Source of the DNA: JAPOUP01 sp965201085 | Lineage (GTDB): Bacteria; Pseudomonadota; Alphaproteobacteria; Rhodobacterales; Rhodobacteraceae | Direction of reading: 5' to 3' | Length of the DNA: 64,000 nucleotides | Assembly: GCA_965201085.1 (NCBI GenBank) | Contig: CBDAVS010000005.1 | Coordinates: 1-64,000 of the forward strand | The notes under the pieces: model-generated | What the model was told of the DNA's origin: nothing | Seen by the model: only the letters and a program-made list of their open reading frames with translations | The model's database searches: none | Shown: piece by piece, positions 17,952-26,912 of the stretch | How the letters are laid out: each line of letters begins with the position of its first letter | How positions within the stretch are numbered: the stretch's first letter is position 1 | Program-made: the position numbers and the translations under genes

Positions 17952-19490
17952 CTAAGCGCATGGCCTGTCACCGGCGCGCTCAACCAACCTGAATCCGAAC
18001 AACCCGACGAAGAGCAGAAGCAAAGTAGATGAAGCGGTCCAGTCACCGGTGCGGGAATAGAAAGTGCGAGGAAGCGACGGAGGAAGGTGAGCGTCAAGAT
18101 GGTTGGCTTCGCCGAGCGGAATCTGCGCCACAACTCCTCCACGGGCGTCGATAATCGCAGAAACCCCCGTGTTCGCCACACGAACCAAAGGCAAACCCTG
18201 CTCCACCGCACGCAACTGAGCCTGCGCCAGGTGCTGATAGGGCCCCGAGATCCTGCCGAACCAGGCATCGTTGGTGATCTGGAGCAACCAATCGGGGCGC
18301 TCCGGGGCAGCGACGACATCCTGTGGGAAAATGGCTTCGTAACAGATGAGCGGCAACACCTTGCCCAATGCGCCCATATCGATCACGCGCGCTCCTGGCC
18401 CCGGACTGTAGCCAAAGCCGTGAAGCGCCGAATATGCCGTCAGGCCAAAGCGTGCCATCAAGTCACCAAAGGGAACGTATTCACCGAAGGGAACGAGATG
18501 ATGCTTGTCATAAATATCGGCGACCTTTCCCGACGCACCCAGCCGTACGAGGCTGTTATGCACCCGCCTGCCTCCGCTCCTCTGGATACCCAGCACCACG
18601 GGAACGCCGGTCGCGGCATCGGCGATGCGCCGAAGCTCCGGACCTGCCCGTTCGAGCATGACAGGAACCGATGTTTCCGGCCAGATTACCAGATCGGGAC
18701 GTTTGTTGGCCGAGGCGGATGTTTGGTCCAGCATCCGCTCAAAAAATATCGGCGCATGATCACGGTGCCACTTCAGGTGCTGCGGTGCGTTGGGCTGCAC
18801 CAACCGCAGCAGGGGTTGGGTTTGCGCGGCCCCGTGAATCGGCTGGCCCGAAAGCCACATCCCCGCCGCGTAAAGCCCGAGAAACGGGAGAACGGCGGTC
18901 AGCGCGGCCGGTCGTCGCCATCTGACCGCTACCGCGACCGACGCGCTGGCCAGCAGGGTCAGAAGTGTCAGTCCATGCGGTCCGATCCAGGCCGCGAGTT
19001 GCATTGGAGCCCAACCTATCCAGACATGTCCAATCAATGCCCATGGAAATCCCGTGAACAGGTAGGACCGAGCGAGTTCGGCAAGCGCGAGAGCGCTCGG
19101 CCAGGCGATTGCGGCCACCCAATCCCGACCGGATAGCCAACGCGCCAGCCACCAAGCACCTCCCCAGAACAGCGCGAATCCGGAGGCCATGAATATAAGC
19201 GCGAACGGAGCCATCCAGCCATGGCGAGACGGATCGACGAAGAAAGGTTCCACAATCCAGAATAGCGTCGCTGCGAAATAACCTACCCCAAAGGCCCATC
19301 CCGCCAACGCCACAACGCGGAGACGCTCAATTTCACAGAACAGAATATACGCCAGCGCCAGCCCGATCAGGGACATCCAAGGCAGCGAAACCGGTGCCTG
19401 ACCGAGAGCGGCCAAGACGCCCGAAAATGCCGCACCTGCAATTACGCCACGTACCGATCGACCACCGCCTGGCCTGCGATCAGCCATCAT
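17952..19490 (-). CDS. lnt: Apolipoprotein N-acyltransferase
   Basis: Lnt adds the third acyl chain to the N-terminal cysteine of lipoproteins at the periplasmic side of the inner membrane. The 512-residue protein has about six N-terminal membrane segments followed by a nitrilase-like domain. The Glu-Lys-Cys triad is visible in VIWPETSVPV, IYDKHHLVPFGEY and LPLICYEAIFP. A last hydrophobic segment near the C-terminus anchors the domain. Its start overlaps the end of corC by 11 bases. In many relatives a small helix-turn-helix gene lies between lnt and metK; here only 136 bases separate them. Confidence 0.96.
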   Translation of the reverse strand: MMADRRPGGGRSVRGVIAGAAFSGVLAALGQAPVSLPWMSLIGLALAYILFCEIERLRVVALAGWAFGVGYFAATLFWIVEPFFVDPSRHGWMAPFALIFMASGFALFWGGAWWLARWLSGRDWVAAIAWPSALALAELARSYLFTGFPWALIGHVWIGWAPMQLAAWIGPHGLTLLTLLASASVAVAVRWRRPAALTAVLPFLGLYAAGMWLSGQPIHGAAQTQPLLRLVQPNAPQHLKWHRDHAPIFFERMLDQTSASANKRPDLVIWPETSVPVMLERAGPELRRIADAATGVPVVLGIQRSGGRRVHNSLVRLGASGKVADIYDKHHLVPFGEYVPFGDLMARFGLTAYSALHGFGYSPGPGARVIDMGALGKVLPLICYEAIFPQDVVAAPERPDWLLQITNDAWFGRISGPYQHLAQAQLRAVEQGLPLVRVANTGVSAIIDARGGVVAQIPLGEANHLDAHLPPSLPRTFYSRTGDWTASSTLLLLFVGLFGFRLVERAGDRPCA

Positions 19491-20376
19491 GCGGCGATGG
19501 CACCCTTACGCGCAGCTTCTTGATTCGACGTGGGTCCGCATCCACGACTTCGAATTCAGCCCCCTGTGGATGCCGGATCACCTCACCTCGGGCCGGAACA
19601 CCGCGTGACAGCATGAATAAAAGTCCACCGAGCGTGTCGATCTCTTCGCTGTCCTTCTGTTCTGCAAGCCTTAAGCTCAATCCGATCTCGCTTTCGAATT
19701 CCGCGAGCGGTGCTTTCGCCTGCACGAGATAACAACCCGGCTTCTCCAGCGCCCAGAAATCGTCCTCCTCGACATCGTGCTCGTCTTCTATCTCACCAAG
19801 CACCTGCTCGATCAGATCCTCGATGCTGACAAGCCCATCCACACCGCCATATTCGTCGATCACGAGCGCCAGATGCATTCTCTCGCTCTGCATTTTCTTC
19901 AACAGCACGCCGATCGGCATGGAGGGTGGTGCAAACAGAAGAGGCCGCAGCATTTTGCGTAGTACGAACCGTCCACCCGTACCATTGAAACCATGGTTCA
20001 GAGCGAAGTCCTTGAGATGCACCAAGCCCTTCGGGGAATCGAGCGTGCCTTCGTAGACCGGGAGACGCGTCAGCCCGCTCTCACGGAAGGTCCGTAAAAC
20101 CTGGTCCTTGCCGGTATTGATCGAGACGGCGATGATATCGGCCTTGGGGACCGCAACGTCTTCAACCCGCAATCTAAGTAGGTTTACGATATCCGGCAGC
20201 GCTGCGGCGCTGGGTGCACCGTTCATTGGGTGAGGGTTTTCATGAACACCCGGCGTCCTGCCGTTTCCCAATGCAAACGCACCAAATACCCTGCCCATCA
20301 AGCCGCGTCGTCCGTCACCTGCCTGATCCTGCGCGCCTTGCGCTGCGCTAGAGGACCCGCTGTCCGAGTCGCCCAT
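19480..20376 (-). CDS. corC: CorC/HlyC-family CBS-domain protein
   Basis: This is a cytosolic protein of about 298 residues linked to magnesium/cobalt efflux and envelope function. It has a poorly conserved N-terminus, two CBS domains around residues 60-190 (with ESGLTRLPVYEG and ALVIDEYGGVDGLVSIED), and a C-terminal CorC_HlyC domain. It lacks the DUF21 membrane domain of longer relatives, as is normal for the ybeX type beside ybeY and lnt. The ATG at 20376 fits the family start; another ATG nine codons upstream is in frame. Confidence 0.92.
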   Translation of the reverse strand: MGDSDSGSSSAAQGAQDQAGDGRRGLMGRVFGAFALGNGRTPGVHENPHPMNGAPSAAALPDIVNLLRLRVEDVAVPKADIIAVSINTGKDQVLRTFRESGLTRLPVYEGTLDSPKGLVHLKDFALNHGFNGTGGRFVLRKMLRPLLFAPPSMPIGVLLKKMQSERMHLALVIDEYGGVDGLVSIEDLIEQVLGEIEDEHDVEEDDFWALEKPGCYLVQAKAPLAEFESEIGLSLRLAEQKDSEEIDTLGGLLFMLSRGVPARGEVIRHPQGAEFEVVDADPRRIKKLRVRVPSPHDG

Positions 20377-20415
20377 CGTTCCTGTCCATTGCTCGGGGTC
20401 CATATGACCCTGGTT

Positions 20416-20937
20416 TCAATATGGACCATCGATGTCGAGGGTTGCAAGTATATCGGTTTCAATCGCCTCCATTCGCGCCGCATTCCTGTCATCGGCGTGA
20501 TCATAGCCGAGAAGATGGAGCAGTCCATGGACCACCAGATGGGTCGCGTGATGGGAAAGAGGCCTGCACTGCATGTCGGCTTCCAGGGAACAGGTATCAA
20601 AGGCGATCGCGATATCTCCAAGCTCTCCACCTGCCGGAAAGGATGGGTCACCGCCTTCAACCACCGGCGCACGCTGATCCGATGGCCAGCTCAGCACGTT
20701 TGTAGATTCGCGTCGAGAGCGGAATTCCCTGTTAAGCGCGGCGATACGCGCATCGTCGCAGCCGAGCACGCAGAACCCGTAGGCATCCTGATCGAGTTCC
20801 AGATGTTCAAAGGTAACCCGCGCCGCCTCGCGCGCCAGCGCTTCCAAACCAACCGCCATCCAACGCATGTCCTCGATGACGACATCCACGTCGTCCAATT
20901 CAGACCCGCCTCGACATCGGCGGTCAGGTTCCCGCAT
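20416..20937 (-). CDS. ybeY: Endoribonuclease YbeY (16S rRNA maturation)
   Basis: YbeY is a zinc-dependent RNase needed for 16S rRNA 3'-end processing and ribosome quality control. The zinc site HGLLHLLGYDH is complete near the C-terminus, preceded by STNVLSWPSD and GELGDIAIAFD blocks typical of the family. The ATG at 20937 gives about 173 residues; an ATG six codons upstream would overlap phoH slightly more. It sits between phoH and corC, the conserved order. Confidence 0.95.
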   Translation of the reverse strand: MREPDRRCRGGSELDDVDVVIEDMRWMAVGLEALAREAARVTFEHLELDQDAYGFCVLGCDDARIAALNREFRSRRESTNVLSWPSDQRAPVVEGGDPSFPAGGELGDIAIAFDTCSLEADMQCRPLSHHATHLVVHGLLHLLGYDHADDRNAARMEAIETDILATLDIDGPY

Positions 20938-21940
20938 CTTCGCGCTCGTAAGCATCGACGATACGAGCGACTAAAGGATGACGCACGACATCCTTCGAAG
21001 TGAATTGGTCAAAGGAGATTCCTTCTATACCACGTAGCCGTCGCTCGGCATCCGCCAGACCCGACCCCTGTCCACGCGGTAGATCGATTTGGGTCAGATC
21101 ACCGGTAATCACCATGCGGCTCCCTTCACCAAGTCGGGTCAGGAACATTTTCATCTGCATCTCGGTCGCGTTCTGCGCTTCATCAAGCACGATGAAACAG
21201 TTTGAAAGCGTTCGGCCCCGCATGAAGGCCAATGGCGCGATCTCGATTTTCTTTTCCTCGAGCAATCGAGCGATCTGCCGGCCGGGTAGAAAATCGTGCA
21301 GCGCGTCATAGAGCGGCTGCATATAGGGATCGACCTTTTCCTTCATGTCGCCGGGCAGGAATCCCAGGCGCTCCCCCGCCTCGACAGCCGGCCGGCTGAG
21401 CACGATTCGGTCCACGTTTCCGTCGATGAACATAGATACACCCACCGCGACGGCAAGATATGTCTTCCCGGTACCGGCCGGTCCGATGGAAAACGCCAGT
21501 TCGTGCCTGAACAGACTCCGCAGATATGATTTCTGCGCGGTGGTACGTGGAACGACCGCTTTCCTGCGGGTCTTTATCTCGAATTGTCCGTCCTCGAACA
21601 TTTCCATCTGGCCGGTGGCGGGGGTTCCGGCTCCGGTCGATGACCGCCCGGTCCTGAGCGCTCCATCTATATCACCCGCGTCAACGGAATGTCCGACCTC
21701 CAATCTCCCGTAGAGGTCCCGAAGCGCGTCATAGGCCAACTGAACCGAACCGGTCTGACCGACCACAGTCAGCCTGTTACCCCGGCGCAGGATTTGCACT
21801 CCTAGTCTGTGCTCCACCAATACAAGGTTACGGTCATATTCACCGCAAAGGTCGATCAGCAGGCGGTTGTCCGAGAATTCCAGCGAAGCTTCATGGGTTT
21901 CGTGAACGTTTTCCGCATTTGGCAGCCCACCGAATTGCAA
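20924..21940 (-). CDS. phoH: PhoH-family ATPase
   Basis: This is a PhoH-like NTPase of 338 residues, thought to work with YbeY in RNA metabolism. An N-terminal KH-like segment (EHRLGVQILRRGNRLTVVG) precedes the ATPase. Walker A is GPAGTGKTYLA, Walker B is CFIVLDEAQNAT and the sensor is MVITGDLTQIDLP. The start is TTG at 21940, supported by an AAGGAG site a few bases upstream. It heads the minus-strand phoH-ybeY-corC-lnt unit. The usual upstream neighbour miaB lies 2.4 kb away on the opposite strand. Confidence 0.95.
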   Translation of the reverse strand: MQFGGLPNAENVHETHEASLEFSDNRLLIDLCGEYDRNLVLVEHRLGVQILRRGNRLTVVGQTGSVQLAYDALRDLYGRLEVGHSVDAGDIDGALRTGRSSTGAGTPATGQMEMFEDGQFEIKTRRKAVVPRTTAQKSYLRSLFRHELAFSIGPAGTGKTYLAVAVGVSMFIDGNVDRIVLSRPAVEAGERLGFLPGDMKEKVDPYMQPLYDALHDFLPGRQIARLLEEKKIEIAPLAFMRGRTLSNCFIVLDEAQNATEMQMKMFLTRLGEGSRMVITGDLTQIDLPRGQGSGLADAERRLRGIEGISFDQFTSKDVVRHPLVARIVDAYEREDAGT

Positions 21941-22362
21941 TTTCGTCTCCTTCTATTCCGCGCTCCTGGTGAAAGTGCCAATGACTGCGGGTGGGAGCAA
22001 GTGGCTACGAAGCAATCAATATGACTTCATAGCCCACTTAGGAGTGTGGGAATTGCCCAGATATCGCCAATGTACGCTCTTCAATCCTATATGATGACTG
22101 ACTGGGATGAGAAGCTGAAAACCGGACGGATCATATATCGACCTAATCCCCTCCAGACGCTGATCGGGTTCGGTGGCACAGACACCCAGAAACACCACAT
22201 TGGCTATTTTCTCCAGAATCCGCCCGATTCTGTTCCAGTCGGTCAGTTCCGGATCAAGCCCTTTATATTCGGTCAGTTCCACATCCTTCAAATCATATGG
22301 CTTTGGGAGGGAACGCTGTGCCAACAGCTGCTGAAGAGCGGATTGTCCGTTGTCCTGGGATA

Positions 22363-23389
22363 GAGCCTGTCTAAGAGTTTATTCCATAAGTTGAGTGGTC
22401 CCGCAGGATGTGGCATTCCGGTTGGTGAACGCACCCAGATACGGAGAGAGCCATGCCCCGGGACAGGACCACCCGGAAGTTGTACAGTCGTCCGGACGAC
22501 CACAGTCAAAACGACCTGACCGACGCCGAATGGACCGTCATCGGGCCGATGCCGCCGAAGCGGGGAAGGATGGGACGGCCGCGCGGGGTCGACCTTCGGC
22601 CGGTGTCCGACGCGGGCCGGCATATCCTGTCCACGGGATGCCGGTGGCGCGCGTTACCCTCTGGATATCCACCGTTTCCCACCGTCCGGAACCATTTTCA
22701 CGCATGGCGGCGGAGCGGGCTCCCGGAGCGTATCGTGCATCGTCTCCGGGACCTCGCGCGGCGGTGTCCGGGGCGCTCCGCGGAGCCGGCCGCCGCCCCC
22801 GTCGACAGCCGGCCGGTGAGGACCACGGAGAGCGGCGGCCCCCGCGGCCACCACGCCGGCAGGAAGGTGAAGGGGAGGAAAAGGCACCTGATCGTGGACG
22901 CCGGCGGCACGCCGGTCGTCATGACGGTTCACACCGCCGACATCCAGGACCGGGACGGCGCACCGGACCTGATCGCGAAGCTGCTGGAGACGGTGCCTAC
23001 GGTGTGTAAGCCGTTCGCCGACGGTGGCCACCCGGGTCCGAAGCTGCGGGAGCGGCCTGCGGGGATGGGGTTGCCGGACGTGACCGGGACCGTCGGAAAA
23101 CCGGAGGATGTCAAGGGGTTCACGGTTCTCCACCGCCGGTGGGCCGTCGAGCGGACCTTCGCCTGGATGGGCCGGTGCCGCCGCCTGTCGAAGGACTGCG
23201 GGCGCCTCTGCGGGAACCCGCTGGCATCCGGGGTGAGGCATCACGCGCCACCGGTCCGGGCGTGAGTGAGGCACGAACGAACGCTGGCCGCCTGCCGGTT
23301 CCCGCCCAGGCGGGTGGCGAGGGCGTCAACTCCATGAAAAACAATGGATTGATCATATCAGTGACTTATGAGTCAAACTCTAAGGATCA
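22363..23389 (+). mobile_element. IS5-family insertion sequence
   Basis: The element carries one transposase gene and lies inside the nucleotidyltransferase gene. Imperfect terminal repeats are visible. The left end contains CTAAGAGTTTATTCCATAAG (22371-22390). The right end read backwards contains CTTAGAGTTTGACTCATAAG (23382-23363), about 16 of 20 matching. The exact outer ends and target duplication cannot be fixed by eye, because the left end can also be read as host codons. Confidence 0.75.
22453..23265 (+). CDS. IS5-family transposase
   Basis: This is a 270-residue DDE transposase. The N-terminal block LTDAEWTVIGPMPPKRGR and GCRWRALPSGYPP is typical of the IS427-like group of IS5. Catalytic residues can be assigned in VDSRPVRTTESGGPRG (first Asp), FADGGHPGPKL (second Asp) and WAVERTFAWMGRCRRL (Glu). 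The sequence after RLSKDCGRL departs from the family and ends early, so activity is uncertain. Spacing of the three acidic residues looks normal. Confidence 0.85.
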   Translation: MPRDRTTRKLYSRPDDHSQNDLTDAEWTVIGPMPPKRGRMGRPRGVDLRPVSDAGRHILSTGCRWRALPSGYPPFPTVRNHFHAWRRSGLPERIVHRLRDLARRCPGRSAEPAAAPVDSRPVRTTESGGPRGHHAGRKVKGRKRHLIVDAGGTPVVMTVHTADIQDRDGAPDLIAKLLETVPTVCKPFADGGHPGPKLRERPAGMGLPDVTGTVGKPEDVKGFTVLHRRWAVERTFAWMGRCRRLSKDCGRLCGNPLASGVRHHAPPVRA

Positions 23390-23837
23390 CACGGCTTCGA
23401 CAAGGGCTTCCGGATCCATGCGGAAGCCAAGAGCGGCGAAATCGAGGTAATCCCTGACCGCGTTCCGTTTCAGGATCAGCACCGCCTTGATGCGCATCAT
23501 CTCCGCTTCGGCCGGAACGGTGACGGTGCCGGCTTCCAGTTCCATATCCACCGTCTCAAGCGGTTCATAAAGGATTAGCTGCCGTATTCCCGTCTCGATG
23601 CCGTCCAGGGATCCAGGAATGAGTTTCGGGTAAATCCTCCTTGTCGTTTTCCATCCGGCCACCGATTCAAGATCGACGAGCATTTCGTGAAAACGTTGAT
23701 TGAGACCGTTTGGCACATGGTCCGCATCGTTGGAAAACCGGTGGCCCGCGTGCAGCGCCGCAGCCGTCCCACCAGCCAGAACGGCATCCGGTAATATACA
23801 CCGAAGCCGCGCGGTCGATGATAGTGGCTGTTCCCAT

Positions 23838-24071
23838 TCAGGCAGGGACTCTCTGGAACCGGAGATAGTTCGACCAGAATTGATGGCGCTGGGGATAGCC
23901 GTGGGGACTATTAATGTTGGTGATACATATCCTTTCGATGACATCCGAAGCGTCGGTTCCTCGAGCACCATTATACAGATGAACCCAGTCCCGCCAAAGG
24001 CCGCGGAAGATAATATCGCCGATAGCCGGAGGAGTAACACCAACGTCATCGGCAAGATGCCTGTGTTTCAT
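23838..24071 (-). CDS. Small partner protein of the AbiEii-like nucleotidyltransferase
   Basis: The 77-residue frame starts MKHRHLADDVGVTPPAIGD and continues with RGLWRDWVHL. Small proteins of this type are usually encoded just before DUF1814 nucleotidyltransferases. The stop TGA is immediately followed by the ATG of the nucleotidyltransferase frame, so the two were translationally coupled. It may be the antitoxin or accessory member of the pair. It seems intact although its partner is destroyed. The family link is from memory of gene pairs and is moderate in strength. Confidence 0.55.
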   Translation of the reverse strand: MKHRHLADDVGVTPPAIGDIIFRGLWRDWVHLYNGARGTDASDVIERICITNINSPHGYPQRHQFWSNYLRFQRVPA

Positions 24072-24357
24072 GGGACTTGTCCCTCCAACTTTTCCCGTAT
24101 GACATGTCCTAACGTTGGAAATCGAACCCATCAAATACGTTGCGGGGAGGATCTTGCCCGGCTTGGGTGAACACCTCTGCGGCCCGCCCTTCATGCGGCG
24201 CTCCCCAGCGCTTGGACTGAACCGCGGCGGCTCGGGGACGGCTGACGTCGAGCATGACATCCGTTTTCATCTGAATCGTGCAAACTCGAACCAATTTGTT
24301 GCGCGAAACCTGCCCATCATGTAGTCGGGTGCCCTGAATTCGCTCGAGGACCGAGAA

Positions 24358-25683
24358 ATGACGAAGCCCAAGCGGTTGTTCATCAAGACCTATGGTTGCC
24401 AGATGAATGTCTACGACAGCGAGCGCATGGCGGAAGCCCTGGGCGAGCGGGGATATTCGACCGTATCGGCTCCAGAAAACGCGGACCTCATTCTTCTGAA
24501 CACCTGCCATATCCGCGAGAAGGCGGCCGAAAAGGTCTATTCCGAACTCGGCAGGCTCAAGCCACTCAAATCCGCAAATCCGGATCTCAGGATAGGGGTC
24601 GCCGGATGCGTGGCGCAGGCCGAGGGCGCGGAAATCATGCGCCGCCAGCCCATGGTCGACCTGGTCGTCGGACCCCAGAGCTATCATCGCCTCGCTGAGC
24701 TGGAGGCCCGCACCCGTGATGGCGAACGGCCCCTTGAAACGGAATTTCCGCCCGAAATGAAATTCGATGGTCTGACCGCGCGCCCTCGGGTGAATCGTGG
24801 ACCCTCAGCATTCCTGACCGTACAGGAAGGATGCGACAGGTTCTGTGCCTTCTGTGTGGTACCCTACACCCGCGGAGCGGAAGTATCCCGACCGGTCGCC
24901 ACCGTGGTCACCGAAGCAAGGGGTCTGGTCGAAAACGGAGTGCGGGAGATCACTTTGTTGGGCCAGAACGTGAATGCCTATCATGGTGCGGGACCGAACG
25001 GCGTCTCGTCGCTCGCCGGGCTGATCGCGGAACTGAGTGAGATCGATGGACTTGATCGCATACGATACACGACGTCCCATCCGAAGGATATGGCTGACGA
25101 CCTGATCGAAGCGCACGGGACGATCCCGAAACTCATGCCCTACCTGCACCTACCGGTGCAGTCCGGAAGCGATAGGATCCTCAAGCGAATGAACCGGGGC
25201 CATACCGCCGGCGCGTATCTAAAGCTGATCGAGCGCATAAGGTCGGCGAGGCCGGACATTCTGATCTCCGGCGACTTCATCGTCGGCTTCCCCGAAGAGA
25301 CCGAAGCGGATTTCGCGGACACCTTGGCGCTCGTGAAGAAAGTGCGCTACGGCCAGAGCTACTCCTTCAGGTATTCCGCCCGGCCCGGAACGCCGGCGGC
25401 CGAGCGCGACCAGATCGACCCGGACGTCGCGAGCGATCGGCTGGAACGGCTACAGAAACTGCTGTCAAAACAGCAGGGCGATGTCCAGAATGACATGATC
25501 GGGCGCGATGTAGACGTTCTATTCGAGCGAACAGGCCGGAAACGCGGCCAAATGGTCGGAAAATCCGATCATCTACATGCGGTTCATGTAACGCATTGCG
25601 GCATCGTCCCAGGTGAACTGCGGAGGGTTCGCATCACCGGCAGCGCACCGAATTCGCTTGCCGGCGCGCTGGTAGGCCATTGA
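24358..25683 (+). CDS. miaB: tRNA-2-methylthio-N6-dimethylallyladenosine synthase
   Basis: MiaB is a radical-SAM methylthiotransferase that modifies A37 of tRNAs reading U-starting codons. The 441-residue protein has the N-terminal UPF0004 domain with cysteines in YGCQMNVYDSE, LLNTCHIREKA and AGCVAQAEG. It has the radical-SAM cluster CDRFCAFCVVPYTRG near residue 160 and a C-terminal TRAM domain. In most alphaproteobacteria it precedes phoH on the same strand; here the two are divergent with an IS between them. Confidence 0.97.
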   Translation: MTKPKRLFIKTYGCQMNVYDSERMAEALGERGYSTVSAPENADLILLNTCHIREKAAEKVYSELGRLKPLKSANPDLRIGVAGCVAQAEGAEIMRRQPMVDLVVGPQSYHRLAELEARTRDGERPLETEFPPEMKFDGLTARPRVNRGPSAFLTVQEGCDRFCAFCVVPYTRGAEVSRPVATVVTEARGLVENGVREITLLGQNVNAYHGAGPNGVSSLAGLIAELSEIDGLDRIRYTTSHPKDMADDLIEAHGTIPKLMPYLHLPVQSGSDRILKRMNRGHTAGAYLKLIERIRSARPDILISGDFIVGFPEETEADFADTLALVKKVRYGQSYSFRYSARPGTPAAERDQIDPDVASDRLERLQKLLSKQQGDVQNDMIGRDVDVLFERTGRKRGQMVGKSDHLHAVHVTHCGIVPGELRRVRITGSAPNSLAGALVGH

Positions 25684-25695
25684 ATCGACCGTGTA

Positions 25696-25735
25696 ATCCC
25701 GTGACCGGAGCCATGCTTTCCGGTAAGATCGGGAT
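25696..25735. terminator. Hairpin between convergent miaB and irr
   Basis: Two nested arm pairs, ATCCCG with CGGGAT (25696-25701 and 25730-25735) and ACCGG with CCGGT (25704-25708 and 25720-25724), form a 40-base hairpin in the gap between two convergent genes. It could stop transcription from both sides. There is no strong T run, so this is a moderate call. Confidence 0.4.
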
Positions 25736-25764
25736 GCGGTCCTAAACGCTTTCGTTCCGCAGGG

Positions 25765-26217
25765 TCACCGCCGCTTCGTGGACGTCCGCCGCAGTCGAAT
25801 CACAACACCGACACCTACAATCTCTGTTCCCTCAGGCGCCGATGGAAGTCGCGAGAATTCCATCTGATCGGCCGGCGCATCGGTGACGGCACCGGAGTCT
25901 TCCCAGTAATAGTGCGGATGATTTGATGTATTCGTATCGAAGTAGCTTTTAGCCCCGTCAACGGCGATTTCCCGCATCAGTCCCGCGCCGCAGAAGGTTT
26001 TCAGTGTGTTGTAGACGGTCGCCAGCGAAACCTTTCCATCGCTGCGGCAGACGGCTGCGTAGAGACCTTCCGCCGTCACATGCCGATCCCTGCCGTCGCC
26101 CACCAGAAGCTCCGCCAACGCCACACGCTGCCGGGTAGGCCGAAGGTTTGCGCTCCGCAGCCAATCGCTGCCGCATCGCTTCGTCCGTGACATACAATCC
26201 ATAGCGGCTTTATCCAT
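25765..26217 (-). CDS. irr: Fur-family regulator, Irr-like
   Basis: Irr is the heme-responsive iron regulator of alphaproteobacteria. The 150-residue protein has the Fur winged helix (LRPTRQRVALAELLVGDGR, then SLATVYNTLKTF) and the dimer-domain NTSNHPHYYWEDSG stretch. It lacks the CxxC zinc pairs of true Fur proteins, as Irr does. The gene points away from fabA across a 160-base divergent promoter region. The irr/fabA neighbourhood is common in Rhodobacterales, which strengthens the Irr call over Fur or PerR. Confidence 0.85.
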   Translation of the reverse strand: MDKAAMDCMSRTKRCGSDWLRSANLRPTRQRVALAELLVGDGRDRHVTAEGLYAAVCRSDGKVSLATVYNTLKTFCGAGLMREIAVDGAKSYFDTNTSNHPHYYWEDSGAVTDAPADQMEFSRLPSAPEGTEIVGVGVVIRLRRTSTKRR

Positions 26218-26376
26218 GTTGGGAGGTAATATAGCGCGAACTTCGGATTAAATTCAACAGGAAATGTCGGGACTGTTCCGACCGTCCTACGCACCCGCAC
26301 CCTTGCCAGTCCTTTAACCCACCTGTTACACTGGTTCGGGATCGGATCCGTCAAACCGTTGGGAGCCTCTTGCGAC

Positions 26377-26889
26377 ATGGTAGACTTTCCAAGGACATTC
26401 GGGCGGGAAGCACTCCTGAGCTGCGCTCGAGGTGAACTGTTCGGCCCGGGTAACGCGCAGCTGCCCGAACCGCCTATGCTGATGATGGACCGAATTACGG
26501 ATTGCTCGGCCGATGAGGGTCACCATGGCAAGGGCCACATCGTGGCGGAACTCGACATCAGCAGCGACCTATGGTTCTTTCCATGCCATTTCCCCGGCAA
26601 CGAGGTGATGCCGGGTTGCCTGATGCTCGACGGTCTCTGGCAGCTGACGGGCTTCAATCTGGGTTGGCGGGGCTGGAGAGGCCAGGGTTTCGCGCTGGGC
26701 GCAGGCGAAGTCAAGCTGTCCGGCATGGTGCGCCCCGACCGCAAGCTCGTCACCTATCGCGTGGATTTCACCCGGGTGATTGACCGCCATCTGAAAATGG
26801 GTGTCGCGGACGGCCTTGTGCTGGCGGATGACGAGACCGTGTGCGAGGTCGTTGGTATGAAGGTCGGCCTCGCGGCGGCAGTGGCCTGA
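26377..26889 (+). CDS. fabA: 3-hydroxydecanoyl-ACP dehydratase/isomerase
   Basis: FabA dehydrates and isomerises the C10 intermediate, the branch point of anaerobic-type unsaturated fatty acid synthesis. The protein of about 170 residues has GELFGPGNAQLPEPPMLM near the start and the catalytic histidine in WFFPCHFPGNEVMPGC. The helix DGLWQLTGFNLGW follows and carries the catalytic aspartate. I chose ATG 26377, which gives the family N-terminus, over an ATG six codons upstream. It starts the fabA-fabB-fabI operon. Confidence 0.96.
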   Translation: MVDFPRTFGREALLSCARGELFGPGNAQLPEPPMLMMDRITDCSADEGHHGKGHIVAELDISSDLWFFPCHFPGNEVMPGCLMLDGLWQLTGFNLGWRGWRGQGFALGAGEVKLSGMVRPDRKLVTYRVDFTRVIDRHLKMGVADGLVLADDETVCEVVGMKVGLAAAVA

Positions 26890-26912
26890 AACACGGCATG
26901 GGAGATCTGCGG

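Larger units (their letters stand above)
22016..23837 (-). pseudogene. AbiEii-like nucleotidyltransferase gene, broken by an IS5-family insertion
   Basis: The minus strand carries an N-terminal part (about 23837-23387) and a C-terminal part (about 22362-22200) of one gene, with an IS between. The first part reads LPDAVLAGGTAAALHAGHR and FSNDADHV, then GSLDGIETGIRQLI and ILKRNAVRDYLDFAAL, a DUF1814/AbiEii-type nucleotidyltransferase pattern. The second part continues with SALQQLLAQRSLPKPYDL and ELTEYKGLDP, its usual C-terminal region. A frameshift also separates the likely start (ATG 23837) from the LPDAV block. Relatives act as toxin-type nucleotidyltransferases in abortive infection or toxin-antitoxin pairs. 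This copy cannot make a whole protein. Confidence 0.75.
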
